In this document: positions 35,501 to 45,874 of the stretch, piece by piece
How the letters are laid out: every line of letters begins with the position of its first letter
Numbering within the stretch: the stretch's first letter is position 1
From: Alloascoidea africana
Taxonomy: Eukaryota > Ascomycota > Alloascoideomycetes > Alloascoideales > Alloascoideaceae
Assembly: GCA_030581615.1 (NCBI GenBank)
Contig: JAKTTT010000012.1
Coordinates: 248,001-312,000, forward strand
Direction: 5' to 3'
DNA length: 64,000 nucleotides
Notes under the pieces: model-generated
Databases searched by the model: none
What the model was told of the DNA's origin: nothing
Seen by the model: the letters and a program-made list of their open reading frames with translations, nothing else
Position numbers and translations under genes: made by a program

Positions 35501-36920
35501 GACATTTCCAATGGTTGGAATTTCCGGCATCCACAAAGCTTTTGACGTTCATGTTCTTGGAAGTCTAAATTTGAAGAATGATTTTTGTCGGATTTTATCC
35601 AGAAAGTTTTTGCTGGAATGGTTGACAATCACGTTGTCTTTCCTATTAAATGAGTCTAGCACAAGAAAGAATGATTTGTCAAAGGAAACTGATATCAATA
35701 TCAACAAGATTATGGCTATCTTTAATTTTTTCTCTCAGGCAGAGCAATATGTTAGAGAGATTGTGGCCACTCACAATCTTTTCAGATCAATCTTTCGTAT
35801 ATTCTCAAAGCTTGCAAAGCCTCACAAGATTGTTATGCTTAGGTTTATCAAATCTGTGTCTTCTGTTCCTTCAACGCTTGATACTTTACAGTACTCCAAT
35901 ACCATCGAGTTCATGATTAATTTATTGGATGATATTACCCCCACTGATATTGTGGAAAAGTCAACAACAGAATACAAAGAAATGGCCAACAATGTATATC
36001 ATATTCTTTACAGTTTGTGCCGGCTTAGTGTGAAGCGACAAGAAGAAGCCGTTGAATTTGGAATTATCCCGTTTTTAAAAATTCTTCAAGGGACCAATCT
36101 GCCGTTCAAGGAATTTGCCCTCCCTATTCTTTGCGATTTAGCACATGCGGGCAAAAAATGCAGAAATGGATTATGGGCGAATAATTGTGTGGAAACGTAT
36201 TTACGTCTATTATCGGATCCGTACTGGCAAGTCAACAGTCTGGATGCGATAGTCATATGGCTCCAAGAAGAGCCTGGAAAGGTTGAAGAAAAGCTGTTAG
36301 AATCAGAATCTATTGCTGCTTTGGTTGAAGGTTTCACACTTGCTAAAGCGTCATCATTTGAAAACTTTTTAGATCCTTTTCAAAAACTGCTTAGGTCAAG
36401 CGCCCGGATTTCTGTTGCTTTGATATGTTCTCGTTTGATGAAATATATCGGAAAGAAGCTCTTGTCTACATCAAACTCTTTTGTGCAACTTAATCTCCTT
36501 CGAATACTCAAGCTGCTCATAGAGAGCCATCAGTCATTCCTAGAAGACCATGGGCTGAACAGGGAAAATAGGAAACCGTTGATTCTAAAGTACGATATTA
36601 ACGAATCTATTTCAGAGCTAACGACTTCACCCAGTGTGCTTGTCAAAGAGCTCGCCAAAGAAATAGTCAAACTCTCTGAAACAGCCACTGGGTCCTGCTC
36701 TCCTTCTTCTCCACATTCTAGATCCAAGTCACGGCCGGGCTCACCAGTGAAGGATAGACCGAGAGAAAGGGAAAGAGAGCGAGACAAAGCTCGAGAGAAG
36801 GACCGGCTTCGAAGAGAGTCCCCCAGTAAACAAACTCGGCTGGGTCTGGAGTATCGGGACGTTAGCATGAGCCCTGCTTTCATGGCTCCCCCTCCAAATT
36901 TGCAAAAACGCTTCCATTAA
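32518..36920 (+). CDS. Septation-initiation network protein kinase (Cdc7/SepH/Cdc15 family)
   Basis: Serine/threonine kinase of the pathway coupling mitotic exit to septation. Exons 32518-33231, 33292-33492, 33551-33580, 33634-33698 and 33752-36920 join in frame to 1392 residues. An unusually long disordered N-terminus (1-238) precedes the kinase domain. The glycine loop GKGAFAQV is at 245-252 and the ATP lysine AVKQI at K267. A 30-residue Ser/Asn/Lys insert follows, then NHPNIVKYHGFVKT. The catalytic loop HRDIKAANIL starts at 380, DFGVATK at 400, then VVGTPYWMAPE and ATTASDIWSLGCTVIELL. The C-terminal half contains helical armadillo-like repeats, as in S. pombe Cdc7 and A. nidulans SepH. The tail is RS/RE-rich (near 36725-36830). 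The ATG at 32518 is first in frame. Confidence 0.92.
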
Positions 36921-37563
36921 AAGAACATTTAGACAGATTTTCTTTATTTTGACTTGTGTTGGATTTGACTTGTTCAAGGTCAGTTGTCATGTGTTCTGAG
37001 TTTTTTTCATGATTTGGTACGTCTTATGTTATGGTTAGTTAGGTTAATGTCTATATCGCATCATATGAAGTTTATTCCCACGATACGGAAAGGGACTATT
37101 TGAGGAGTTGCTGCTAACCGCATTTGCTCTCTCAAATCTATGCGCACCGAATCTAAAAGTAGCCTGATCACCGTTTTTAAACCTAAAGCATGGGCCTTTT
37201 CTCTTCCATTTTTCGGTACCCCACAAATGTGTCTTCTCCAGAGTATCATGAGGTCTTTTTGGCTGGTGGGAATGATCTGATATTTTGCAATCCCTCCTCA
37301 AGTCCGCTGAACAAAACCGAAGGAAATGCCCCATTCTCCGAAGCCGAAGCCTTTTACGAACCCCATGCCCGCAAAAAACTAACGCGGCGCTTAATAACGA
37401 GAATTACGTCACGTGAACTGCCCGGGGGACAAACCTCGGCATCGGGAGTTATTCGCACTGGGCCAGAATTCAGACTAAGCACGAAAAAGAGTTTATATAC
37501 TGACCTGGGCCGACCTCTTTCTTTTTCTTCTCTTTTCTCCTCTAGCAACTCCCCCAGCACAAA
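36921..37563 (+). promoter_or_regulatory. Acyl-CoA oxidase promoter region
   Basis: The 643 bp between the kinase stop and the oxidase ATG holds a TATATA box at 37494-37499, 65-70 bp before the ATG. It is followed by a CT-rich leader (TCTTTCTTTTTCTTCTC). Upstream are a CACGTG E-box (about 37410-37415) and a CCTCGG hexamer at 37434-37439. CCTCGG (CCGAGG on the other strand) is the known core bound by FarA/FarB/Ctf1-type fatty-acid regulators in other ascomycetes; its use here is inference. A 161-codon frame from 37190 crosses the TATA box and is probably not translated. Confidence 0.5.
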
Positions 37564-39657
37564 ATGTCAAACTACGGACCTCTCACATCGCTTGCCGAAG
37601 AGCGAGCCAAAACGGATTTCCACCCTCGAGATCTCACTGACATTTTGTCCGGCTCACCAGAGAAGACTAAGCTAATCGAGAAGATTGCGGAGCAAGTCGA
37701 GCGGGACCCCGTCTTTGCGAACGACGATATCTATGATGTGACCAAGGATGTCAACAGAAAGCGAACTGTAGAAAAAATTGCCCGGCTCGTGGAGTACAAA
37801 TCGACAGATTCGGATTGGGCCTTTTTCCAACGCCTTTACCTTGCGCAGCTCTCGGATATGAGTGTTTACACGCGGATCGGCGTGCACCTGATCTTGTTTC
37901 TCAACTCTGTCAAGGGGTCGGGAACAGAAGAGCAGTATGAGTATTGGGCCAACAGGCAAGGTGCTGCACACTTCAAAAAATTTTACGGCTGTTTTTCAAT
38001 GACCGAGTTGGGACACGGTAGTAATGTTGCAGGTTTGGAAACTACTGCCACCTTTGACAAAGATGCAGATGAGTTTATCATCAATACGCCCAACATCCGA
38101 GCGACCAAATGGTGGATTGGAGGTGCTGCCCATAGTGCTACTCACACCGTTTGTTACGCTAGACTTATAATCGAGGGCAAGGATTATGGCGTGAAGAACT
38201 TTGTGGTTCCTCTGAGAAACTTGAGCGACCATACTCTCCGCCCTGGTATTGCTCTTGGGGATATTGGCAAGAAGATGGGCCGTGATGGTATCGACAATGG
38301 ATGGATACAATTTTCAAATGTTCGAATTCCCCGTCAGTATATGCTCATGAGATATACAAAGGTTGATAGACAAGGAAAGGTCACTGTGCCTCCATTAGAG
38401 CAATTGGCTTATGGAGCGCTCATCACAGGCCGTGTTACTATGGTCAACGATTCCTACAACGTTGGACGAAAGTTTATTACTATTGCTTTGAGATATGCTT
38501 CAGTTAGAAAGCAGTTTAGCTCGAGCAAAAAGGCGCTTCCAGAACAAGAGACAAAGTTGATTGATTATCCTTATCATCAACGGCGTCTTATCCCCCTCTT
38601 GGCTCAGGTATTCGCAATTTGGGCAACCGCAACCAAATTATCCGAGCAATATGCGCTCACGATTGGCAAGTTGGAGAAACTCGACCAAACCAACACAAAA
38701 GAGGTTGTGTCTACTGTTGCAGAGGTAAAGGACTTGTTTACAACTTCTGCAGGTTTGAAAGCCTTCACAACTTGGGATACTGCAAAGTTGATTGATGAAG
38801 CTCGTCAGTCTGCTGGTGGACATGGGTACTCTAGCTACAATGGGTTTGGTTCGGCCTACGATGACTGGGTTGTCCAATGTACTTGGGAAGGAGATAACAA
38901 CGTTTTGGCTTTGTCAGCTGGACGTGGCTTGATCCAGTCCTTCCTGAATGTTAAGAAAAATAAAGCAGTAGGCGAGGACATTGCTTACTTGAAAGACTAC
39001 AAGACTCTTGTCAGCAATACTATTGGATCCCGCAGCATTAAAGATCCTCGGGCTATTTTGGATGCTTTCAGAACAGTCTCTGCTTCGCTGATTTCGAAGA
39101 CTGCTGAAAAGTTTGAAAAAGCTCTTCAACAATATAATGGAAATGTCGACAAGGCCTTTGAGCTGGTCTCTCAGGAGAGATTCTTGATTGCAAAACTAAA
39201 TGCCCGTTACCTTTTGGTTAAAAATCTACTCGAGAAAGCCAACAGTCTCGGATCCGACAAGAATGCAATCAAGCAACACTTGCTCGATCTGGGATTACTC
39301 TATGGAGTTTGGTCCATCGAACAAGACTCTGGTTTGTTCCTACAATCCGGTTTCTTTTCTTCCGAAGATATTGACAAGATTCGTGAATCTGTTGACGAGT
39401 TGAATCTCAAAATCAGACCCTATGTGATTGGTCTAACGGATTCTTTCAATCTCAGTGACTTTTTCATCAACTCTCCAATTGGTTCTTATAACGGAGATGT
39501 GTATGAACAGTACTTTAATAAGGTCAAGAGCCAAAACCCACCCCGACATTGCAAAGCTCCATATCATGAAGATACTTTGGTTCCTTTTATTGCAAGAAGC
39601 AGAGATACAGTCTCAGAGGAGGATTTAAAGTTTTTGGATGTGTTTCAGAAGGAGTAA
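37564..39657 (+). CDS. Peroxisomal acyl-CoA oxidase
   Basis: FAD enzyme of the first step of peroxisomal beta-oxidation, converting acyl-CoA to trans-2-enoyl-CoA and producing H2O2. It has 697 residues and no intron. Signatures are TRIGVHLILFLNSVKGSGTE, then YGCFSMTELGHGSNV, then TKWWIGGAAHSATHTV, GKDYGVKNFVVPLR and IGKKMGRDGIDNGWIQF. Further on are YASVRKQF, ARQSAGGHGYSSYNG and TWEGDNNVL, the last carrying the likely catalytic glutamate. The C-terminus is FQKE, not a PTS1 tripeptide. Yeast Pox1-type oxidases also lack PTS1 and use another Pex5 surface, so peroxisomal location remains likely. Which POX paralogue of a multi-oxidase yeast this is cannot be decided. Confidence 0.95.
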   Translation: MSNYGPLTSLAEERAKTDFHPRDLTDILSGSPEKTKLIEKIAEQVERDPVFANDDIYDVTKDVNRKRTVEKIARLVEYKSTDSDWAFFQRLYLAQLSDMSVYTRIGVHLILFLNSVKGSGTEEQYEYWANRQGAAHFKKFYGCFSMTELGHGSNVAGLETTATFDKDADEFIINTPNIRATKWWIGGAAHSATHTVCYARLIIEGKDYGVKNFVVPLRNLSDHTLRPGIALGDIGKKMGRDGIDNGWIQFSNVRIPRQYMLMRYTKVDRQGKVTVPPLEQLAYGALITGRVTMVNDSYNVGRKFITIALRYASVRKQFSSSKKALPEQETKLIDYPYHQRRLIPLLAQVFAIWATATKLSEQYALTIGKLEKLDQTNTKEVVSTVAEVKDLFTTSAGLKAFTTWDTAKLIDEARQSAGGHGYSSYNGFGSAYDDWVVQCTWEGDNNVLALSAGRGLIQSFLNVKKNKAVGEDIAYLKDYKTLVSNTIGSRSIKDPRAILDAFRTVSASLISKTAEKFEKALQQYNGNVDKAFELVSQERFLIAKLNARYLLVKNLLEKANSLGSDKNAIKQHLLDLGLLYGVWSIEQDSGLFLQSGFFSSEDIDKIRESVDELNLKIRPYVIGLTDSFNLSDFFINSPIGSYNGDVYEQYFNKVKSQNPPRHCKAPYHEDTLVPFIARSRDTVSEEDLKFLDVFQKE

Positions 39658-40496
39658 AGCTGAATAAATAAGATTCTTAGAAATATAGACACTTTATAAA
39701 TAAGGATAGATATTGACAGATATTTCTTATCTCTCGAAAATCATAGAGTCGTGATTTTGGACATTTGTTGTGATGTGAACGGAAAATTTGTAATATGCAT
39801 GACGCAGGGGATGTTTCCATTTGGTATCTTTGCATGTAGTAGAGATTTGAAAATTTTCCGAAAAAGCTCATAGCTGCGTTTGGAAAAATGTTGGGCAATA
39901 GAAAGAAAAGTTCTAGTATGTGAGAGAAGTCAATATTTGTTTCTGTCTTCTTTTCAATCAAATTTACTACAAGCCAAGCGGTGTAATCGCCAGCATTTAG
40001 CTATCTATCATAGATTGGAAATCGTATCCTGAGACATCCAAGAAATCCAAACACCAATCATATTGAGCATTTAGCTATTTTTTTGGCTCCATATCCAAAT
40101 GAGCGGCTTTTGTAAAAAAGAATTACAAAATACCGGAACAGTGTCAACGTTAGGGGTTCTCCTTAACCCTTGTTCAAGTTTTATTCAGGAGAATAATTGG
40201 ATTATGCGATAGAGAAGCAGAATTATGACGTTTGAGAAGACTCAGGATGGGCATTTAATATTGAACTCTTCCCACTTGAAGTGCATCTTTAAATATTAAG
40301 ATAACAACTACAAATGATTGCTTCTTTTCCTCTTCTTTCTTCCTTTGTCTCTTCCTTCTCAGTAGTTTACCCCCAGCCCATTGTCTAGGGCAAAAAACAG
40401 GATTCTCATTGTATCATACCCCACAGTTACAGACTTATTTTAGATGATATCACACAGCGAGGTTGTTTCATGACAATACAAAGATTTTTTTAAGAC
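39658..40496. other. Intergenic region between acyl-CoA oxidase and an orphan membrane-protein gene
   Basis: About 840 bp with no supportable gene. A 94-codon minus-strand frame near 39677-39961 lacks a recognisable product and is taken as chance. The 3' part contains pyrimidine-rich tracts (near 40320-40370), plausibly the promoter and leader of the next gene. Confidence 0.5.
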
Positions 40497-41639
40497 ATGC
40501 CCCTTTTAAAGAGCTTGATCATATTGATGGTCATGGTTAGCTCCACGAGTTCTACTCATCCAGATGGTGAGTTTGAGACAGAATCTGCTCCTACTATTGT
40601 CGGATTGAAGATGCCTCTAGACGAGATCAAGACGGTCATTCCTGAACAGAATACACATCAGTTTCGATCAAATTCATATTCCCAAATCGGCAGAGACTCT
40701 TCAAGAATGTTGCCTGGAGCCAACAATGAATTCACAGAACCATTTAAAAAGGGAGACAAAAAGAAGACTGATTCACATTTACTTCATCGGCGATTAGAGA
40801 CTGGGAAAAATAGTACCAAAACTAAAGAATCTCCAAAAAAGAGTAATACAGCCTCTTTGTCTACAAAGAACAAAATTATTGTTGGCGTAACCGTTGGAGC
40901 CGGCGCTCTATTTCTTGGCCTTGTAGCTCTGTTTCTATACTGGTTCTTGAACTACATGAAGCAAGACAATGATGATAACTCAAACATTGACTTGGAGAAG
41001 AACCGGGGCATCTCAGATGAGATGAATCTGGAATACATATTCCCGGACTTTTACTCAAGACTTGAAAGTGGAGACGGGAATAACCATTCTGATGAAATAG
41101 CTAAGAATGGTGTTTTCTTGTCTAGACCTATATCCAGTATTGGAGACACGGTGGTAATTGCAGAATCGAGAACAACAACGCTTGATATGGCTTTGGATGA
41201 TGCGATTCAAAAATCCATATCCAAGGGGAAAGAGGACAAAAAGGCGAAAGACCGAGATATCAAAGGTAAAGGTGATGTTACCGGAGCACCCAATGGTGAA
41301 ACTAAGATCTATCCAGAAACGGCACTTGCCCCTTTAGATTCAAACGGGCAGAGCTTAAAATCTGGAGAACACGATGAAAATGAAAATGATAAAGAGCGGT
41401 TTCTCAAGGTGATCAAGGAAATCAGGACGCGGTCGAGATCTCTTTCAAATTCCGTATTGATGGAGATTCCTCCAAGCATCAAGGAGGATGAAAACAATCA
41501 CACCTTGTCAACAGAAAATCAAGAGAATAACGATGAGGATGACCTTTCTGTCCACAGTCATTCACATAACCAGTTATTTCGAGAGATATTGGACCAATGC
41601 TATATGGAAAAACTCAATAAAAGACACAGTTCAATGTGA
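40497..41639 (+). CDS. Orphan single-pass membrane protein with signal peptide
   Basis: 380 residues, no intron, family not recognised. A short hydrophobic N-terminus (MPLLKSLIILMVMVSSTSS) looks like a signal peptide. A polar ectodomain of about 100 residues follows, then one strong membrane segment near residues 129-151 (IIVGVTVGAGALFLGLVALF and on). The cytosolic tail is long, charged and Ser/Glu/Asp/Asn-rich (about 225 residues). This layout recalls fungal type I proteins of the Skg6/Axl2/Tos2 sort, which act at growth sites, but no conserved block confirms it. It converges on the mS45 gene with about 150 bp between stops. Confidence 0.75.
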   Translation: MPLLKSLIILMVMVSSTSSTHPDGEFETESAPTIVGLKMPLDEIKTVIPEQNTHQFRSNSYSQIGRDSSRMLPGANNEFTEPFKKGDKKKTDSHLLHRRLETGKNSTKTKESPKKSNTASLSTKNKIIVGVTVGAGALFLGLVALFLYWFLNYMKQDNDDNSNIDLEKNRGISDEMNLEYIFPDFYSRLESGDGNNHSDEIAKNGVFLSRPISSIGDTVVIAESRTTTLDMALDDAIQKSISKGKEDKKAKDRDIKGKGDVTGAPNGETKIYPETALAPLDSNGQSLKSGEHDENENDKERFLKVIKEIRTRSRSLSNSVLMEIPPSIKEDENNHTLSTENQENNDEDDLSVHSHSHNQLFREILDQCYMEKLNKRHSSM

Positions 41640-41787
41640 CGTCTCCAAAACACGGAGCTTACGCGTAGAAGCAGAAGAGCGTTATAAATTGCGCTACAGA
41701 GTTTGCTATTTCTTGACTATGAATGAATCAATCTATTTATGTACAAAAGTAAACCCGATTGAATTGTTAGTCTTGCAAGACCATGGT

Positions 41788-42902
41788 TCATGCATAGACC
41801 ATTTCACCAATCTCATTGAATCTGACCTTTCGGTTCTTCCTCGTATCATCCTTTCCTGCACCATATCGATGACCCACGGAGCCAACTTTGGCATGGGTGA
41901 ATCTAAAGACAGACTTGTCTCCTTCATAAACAGGAGCGACAAATGTTTTACCTATTTTAGACTCTTTCTTTTGGCTCGCAGGAATTTCCTCTTGGTCGGT
42001 CACGGCTTCGTGGTCCTCACTTAATCGCAATTTTTCAAGAGTTTCACTAGCAGGCTCAAGACCAAATTCTTGAGCAGCCTCAATTGGTCCAAATGGCTCA
42101 GACTCGGAGATTGTGACGAATCTTGCTCTTCGTGTCTTTTCTGGAATTGGAATTTCTGTCAGGTTTTCTCTTTTGGAGGGTGTGAAAAGCGGGAACATTT
42201 CGTTCATTTGCTTATCCATTCTTTTCAGATCATTCGTTATTAGACCCTATGTGAAAAAGTTAGTGTCAAGCACAGTTGATTTTCAACACCAAAAATTAGC
42301 CATACATCTCGAGCCCATTTCTTTTCTACTTCCTTCAACCTATGGATCGCCTCGACTCTGGGGATCTTGAGACCAAAGTAAAGAGAAACTTGTTGAGCAC
42401 TCTGGCCATTATCAATCATGGAGCAGATCTTCTCTTTGATGTCATCCCCAATAATAGAGTTCGTTACGGTGTCCTTGTTATCTGGAAACGGTCGATAGCT
42501 AACTGTGCCCGTTCCTTCAAAGGATTTAATTGGTTGGCCCTGGCTTCGCAATTTGAGCTCCTTCTTGTCGTACAAAGACTTGCCGCCTTCATTCCTGATA
42601 TAGTTGGGCTTGTGATTACTAGGAGGATAATAGTACTTGCTCTTGTAATACTCGCCCTTGTAGTTTCGAGGACCCAAAAACCGCCTCAGGTAGACCCGTA
42701 GAGCGGAATTTCCCTGAGCTTCTCTTCGTTTGTTGGGCAGCTTCTTGTCGTAGGTTGGATACGCAATGCTACCAGCCGACTTGTATCTGACCTGTTCCAG
42801 AGGCCCATTGTTCACGGCCACTTTAAGACCAAGACGCGGATTCAACACACTTTTGCCCGTGTTCAGCACCGGGAGCATCTGGCCTGGCTTGGATGCTATC
42901 AT
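41788..42902 (-). CDS. Mitochondrial small-subunit ribosomal protein mS45 (Bot1/Mrps35 family)
   Basis: A fungal-specific protein of the 37S mitoribosome, known as Bot1 in fission yeast and Mrps35 in baker's yeast. Exons 42306-42902 and 41788-42246 (59-nt intron, GTATGG donor, CACTAAC branch) join in frame to 351 residues. The family core includes SAGSIAYPTYDKKLPNKRRE, ALRVYLRRFLGPRNYKGEYY, YYPPSNHKPNY and IGDDIKEKICSMI. QVSLYFGLKIPRVEAIHRL, then WARDGLITNDLKRMD follow across the splice. The N-terminus is basic and likely a targeting sequence. The C-terminal part after the splice is acidic and poorly conserved. The upstream neighbour on the same strand is the phospholipase D gene; their products are unrelated. 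Confidence 0.88.
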
Positions 42903-43024
42903 CTTGTTCTTTTCCTTCCTTCACCTGGAGGTTTGGAGTAGAATAAGCGAAAATTGGAAAATCGGGCCAAAGGGTGTACTACAGTTTACGCGCACATGTG
43001 TATATTTGGAAACTAACAATCCTT

Positions 43025-45623
43025 CTATGCGTAGACAACCTCCGTCAAATCGTTATACGAAAAGCTCTTGGAAGCGAGCTCGGGCTCCTCGCTCAAAAAG
43101 TCGTAGGGAAATGGGACAATAAAACCCTGGATCTTCTTGAGTTCGGCGAAGACCGTGTCCTTCCAGTCGTCGTCGTTCAGACTTTTGATGATGTGGTTGT
43201 AGACCCTGACCTGGCCTCCCCATTCCCTGTACTGGTCCCAGGTCTTGACCTTGTTTGTGGGCACTGTGTGGAAAAGCTTCTCAAACACCTTTTCGTTGCT
43301 CTTGGAGACTCTGCCCAAGTAGTCCCAGAGTTCCTCCGAGATGGGGTCCTCGACAAGTCGATCAGCCTCGGAGCCGTAGTCGTAGTTGTGCTGTGAGATC
43401 GCATTGTGCTCCTCGTACTGGGTCTCTTGGGGTGCAATTAGCCCAAGATGTTTGCGGACGAGGAAGCGGCGAAGAGTCGAGGCAACACGGCCCACTTTGC
43501 TAGACTCGCCGCCTACACGAGCACCAATTGTGTCTTGCTTGTCCTGGACAACGATCGCAATCTCACTATCGTGGTCACCTAGCTGGCTGCGGTCGTTGAT
43601 GTTTGCACTTCCACACAGCACAATCTCATCGTCCACAATCAACAATTTTGTGTGAATGTACAACTGCTCGGAAACAAAGCTAAAGATTTCACTGTCTTCA
43701 GCGCCCTTCCAATCTGCAGAGTCGATTGAAGGGCCCTCGATGAGTACCGAGCTGGACACGCTTGCAGGAAATTGTCTGCTGTCTTTCATTATACAATTCT
43801 CTTTTTCATCTTTCGCAAGGGTGGCTGTATTGTCACAGGGTTTTTCCGTCTTGATCTTTTTCGGGCTGCCGCTATATTTTATCCTGTCAACGGAACGAAG
43901 ACAGAAAAAGCGGATATACTTGTCGGGATCAACATTTGCACGCTTTAGCCGTTCCACAATGCTATTCCCACCGCGGCAGATTGACGCATATTGGTAACTC
44001 ATGATGACCTTAGTGCCCTCAGCACCAGGAGAGGCCAAGTCTCCTGCAAAACCGGGGATTGATGGGATCACAACTATCATTTTGAAGCTTGCTCTCTGTC
44101 TGGCAGCAATCAAAATACGCTGGACAATAGCGTCACCAATCAGGTTTTCAAACGGCAGAGAGTCATCGTGCTCGCGAGATCCAGCAATGAAGAATTGATT
44201 CTCGATGTAAACCGAGTGCTTTGCGTTACCAATAAGCTCGATATACGCATTTTGGATCGATTTTTCAACAAGATAGCCATGACTCCAGTCGCCAATGCTG
44301 CGACAGACTTGGACTTGGGCAGATCCATAGTCCTTCCTCTTGCTGAGCTCTCGCAAGTGTTCATCAAGACCCTCTTCATCGTCTGCTACCATTCTCTTCT
44401 GGCCTCGGTTTTGGTAATCATCGTCAATTGCCTCATCATCAGACGAAGATGAGGAAGAGGATGAGGAATCATCTCCACCGTCCAGCCCGGTCTTCAACTT
44501 TAGAGCGTTCAATTTCCGCCTAACCTTTTCGTGAGCACGGGCAGCTTTATCGTCAAACTTTTCTCTGGCTGAAATTTCTTCGTACTTGGGTCTCGAAGAG
44601 TACTTGTACTTTCTCAGAAACTCCCAGCGTTCGACAAAGTGCATAACAAGGTACTCGACAACAGCACCATGGACCATAAATGAGACATCGTGCCAACCCA
44701 TGCGAGGGTAGATGCGTCTGTCAACGGTTTGTGTCTCGTAGGGCTTTTCAACGTCGGTAAAATCTGAGACTCTAGCATTGTTGTATTCCTGCCCCTTGAA
44801 GATCTCGCGGTCAGGCTCATCGGGGTGGTAGTCCGCGATGGGATGCTGGTGAAGATCCCATCTTCCATGGCAGAGATCGAGGCCTCCAACAAAGCCAGTG
44901 CACCTGTCGACGACACAGAGCTTCTCATGGTGAGCCCAGAAGAGAACGGTGCCTGCACCCTCGAGAACCGTGTGGTTCGGATGGCGCATGATGACAATGT
45001 TCTTGTGCAAGGCCTCCAGATGGTGCTTTGTATGGATCGAATTCAGGGGCAAAGCAGCCTCGACTTCCTTGTATACGACAATATGGATGATGACCCCACG
45101 CTCTGCAGCACGGAGAAGAGTTCTATCTAGCCTCCATTGTTCGTTTTCCGCAGGTGGACGTTTCAAATACAGCTCGGGGGTGAGCCACCAGTCCAGGATC
45201 AGGATCTCGCTTTCTGCGTGCTCAATCGCATCGGCAACTGCTCCCATGTAATCACGGCCTGTAGAGGTGATTAGATTGTTAGAATCTGCAAGATAGCATT
45301 CAATTCCTTAGGTATACTCAGTAGTCGAATCGAAACCAACCTCCAACGAACCACTTTGTCGAGTTTTTCTTGGTAATTGGGGAAAACGATCTGCCGTTAT
45401 GCGTGGCATTAGTATGGGGTCAATTATAGAGAACAACAGATGGAAAGACTCACATAAACCTGTTTTTCATCTTTTCCTCCTCACGCTTCTTGTCGATGGC
45501 AATCTCGTGCTCTTCATCGTGTCTGTGATTGGCGTTGAAGTATTGGTCTAGTTTGTCTGCCGTGTCTCCAGGGGCCACTTTGGAAAGGGTGCCTGTAACC
45601 GCACCTTTGATTTTGCTGAACAT
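43025..45623 (-). CDS. Phospholipase D, HKD family, without PX/PH domains
   Basis: Hydrolyses phosphatidylcholine to phosphatidic acid and choline. Exons 45454-45623, 45341-45390 and 43025-45258 join in frame to 817 residues. The splices rebuild the family stretch SFSPITKKNSTKWFVGGRDY. The N-terminus (MFSKIKGAVTGTLSKVAPGD) is short and there are no PX or PH domains, unlike yeast Spo14; filamentous-fungus PldA-type enzymes share this layout. HKD motif 1 is HHEKLCVVDRCTGFVGGLD (near residue 184). HKD motif 2 is IHTKLLIVDDEIVLCGSANI, followed by NDRSQLGDHDSE. A Ser/Asp-rich insert ([19 protein letters not shown]) separates the halves, as in other fungal PLDs. The promoter is shared with PCP1. 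Confidence 0.93.
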
Positions 45624-45874
45624 TGGATGGATCAATTGCAGCAGGATAGCAAGGAAGAGAGAAAGAAAGAAAGAGAAAAAGAAGGAGGAAAAAGGAAATT
45701 CGACCGCTTTTATACCATTGCTGGAATTTGGGCTGTGATTGTGATATTGTGTCTTGCCAGCAGGCTCCTGCGGACCGAATGATTTTGTGTCTGGCCCAGT
45801 CCCATTGTGCCATTCTTTTTTTTTTCGCTGACCTCGCTTCTCACTCCATCCACTCCTCCACATATCCACCCACC
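45624..45874. promoter_or_regulatory. Bidirectional promoter of phospholipase D and PCP1
   Basis: Only 251 bp separate the two divergent ATGs. The PLD side is purine-rich on +, giving a CT-rich leader on the minus strand. The PCP1 side ends in a C/A-rich leader (CCACTCCTCCACATATCCA) before CACCATGG, a good start context. No TATA box was identified with confidence. Confidence 0.55.

Noticed and set aside
37190-37675. A 161-codon ATG-initiated frame overlapping the acyl-CoA oxidase start
   Set aside because: It spans the TATA box, CT-rich leader and the oxidase start in another frame; the sequence has no recognisable domain.
43177-43655. Several 80-120 codon frames on both strands across the phospholipase D gene
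   Set aside because: Shadows of the HKD coding frame, which carries all the conserved motifs.
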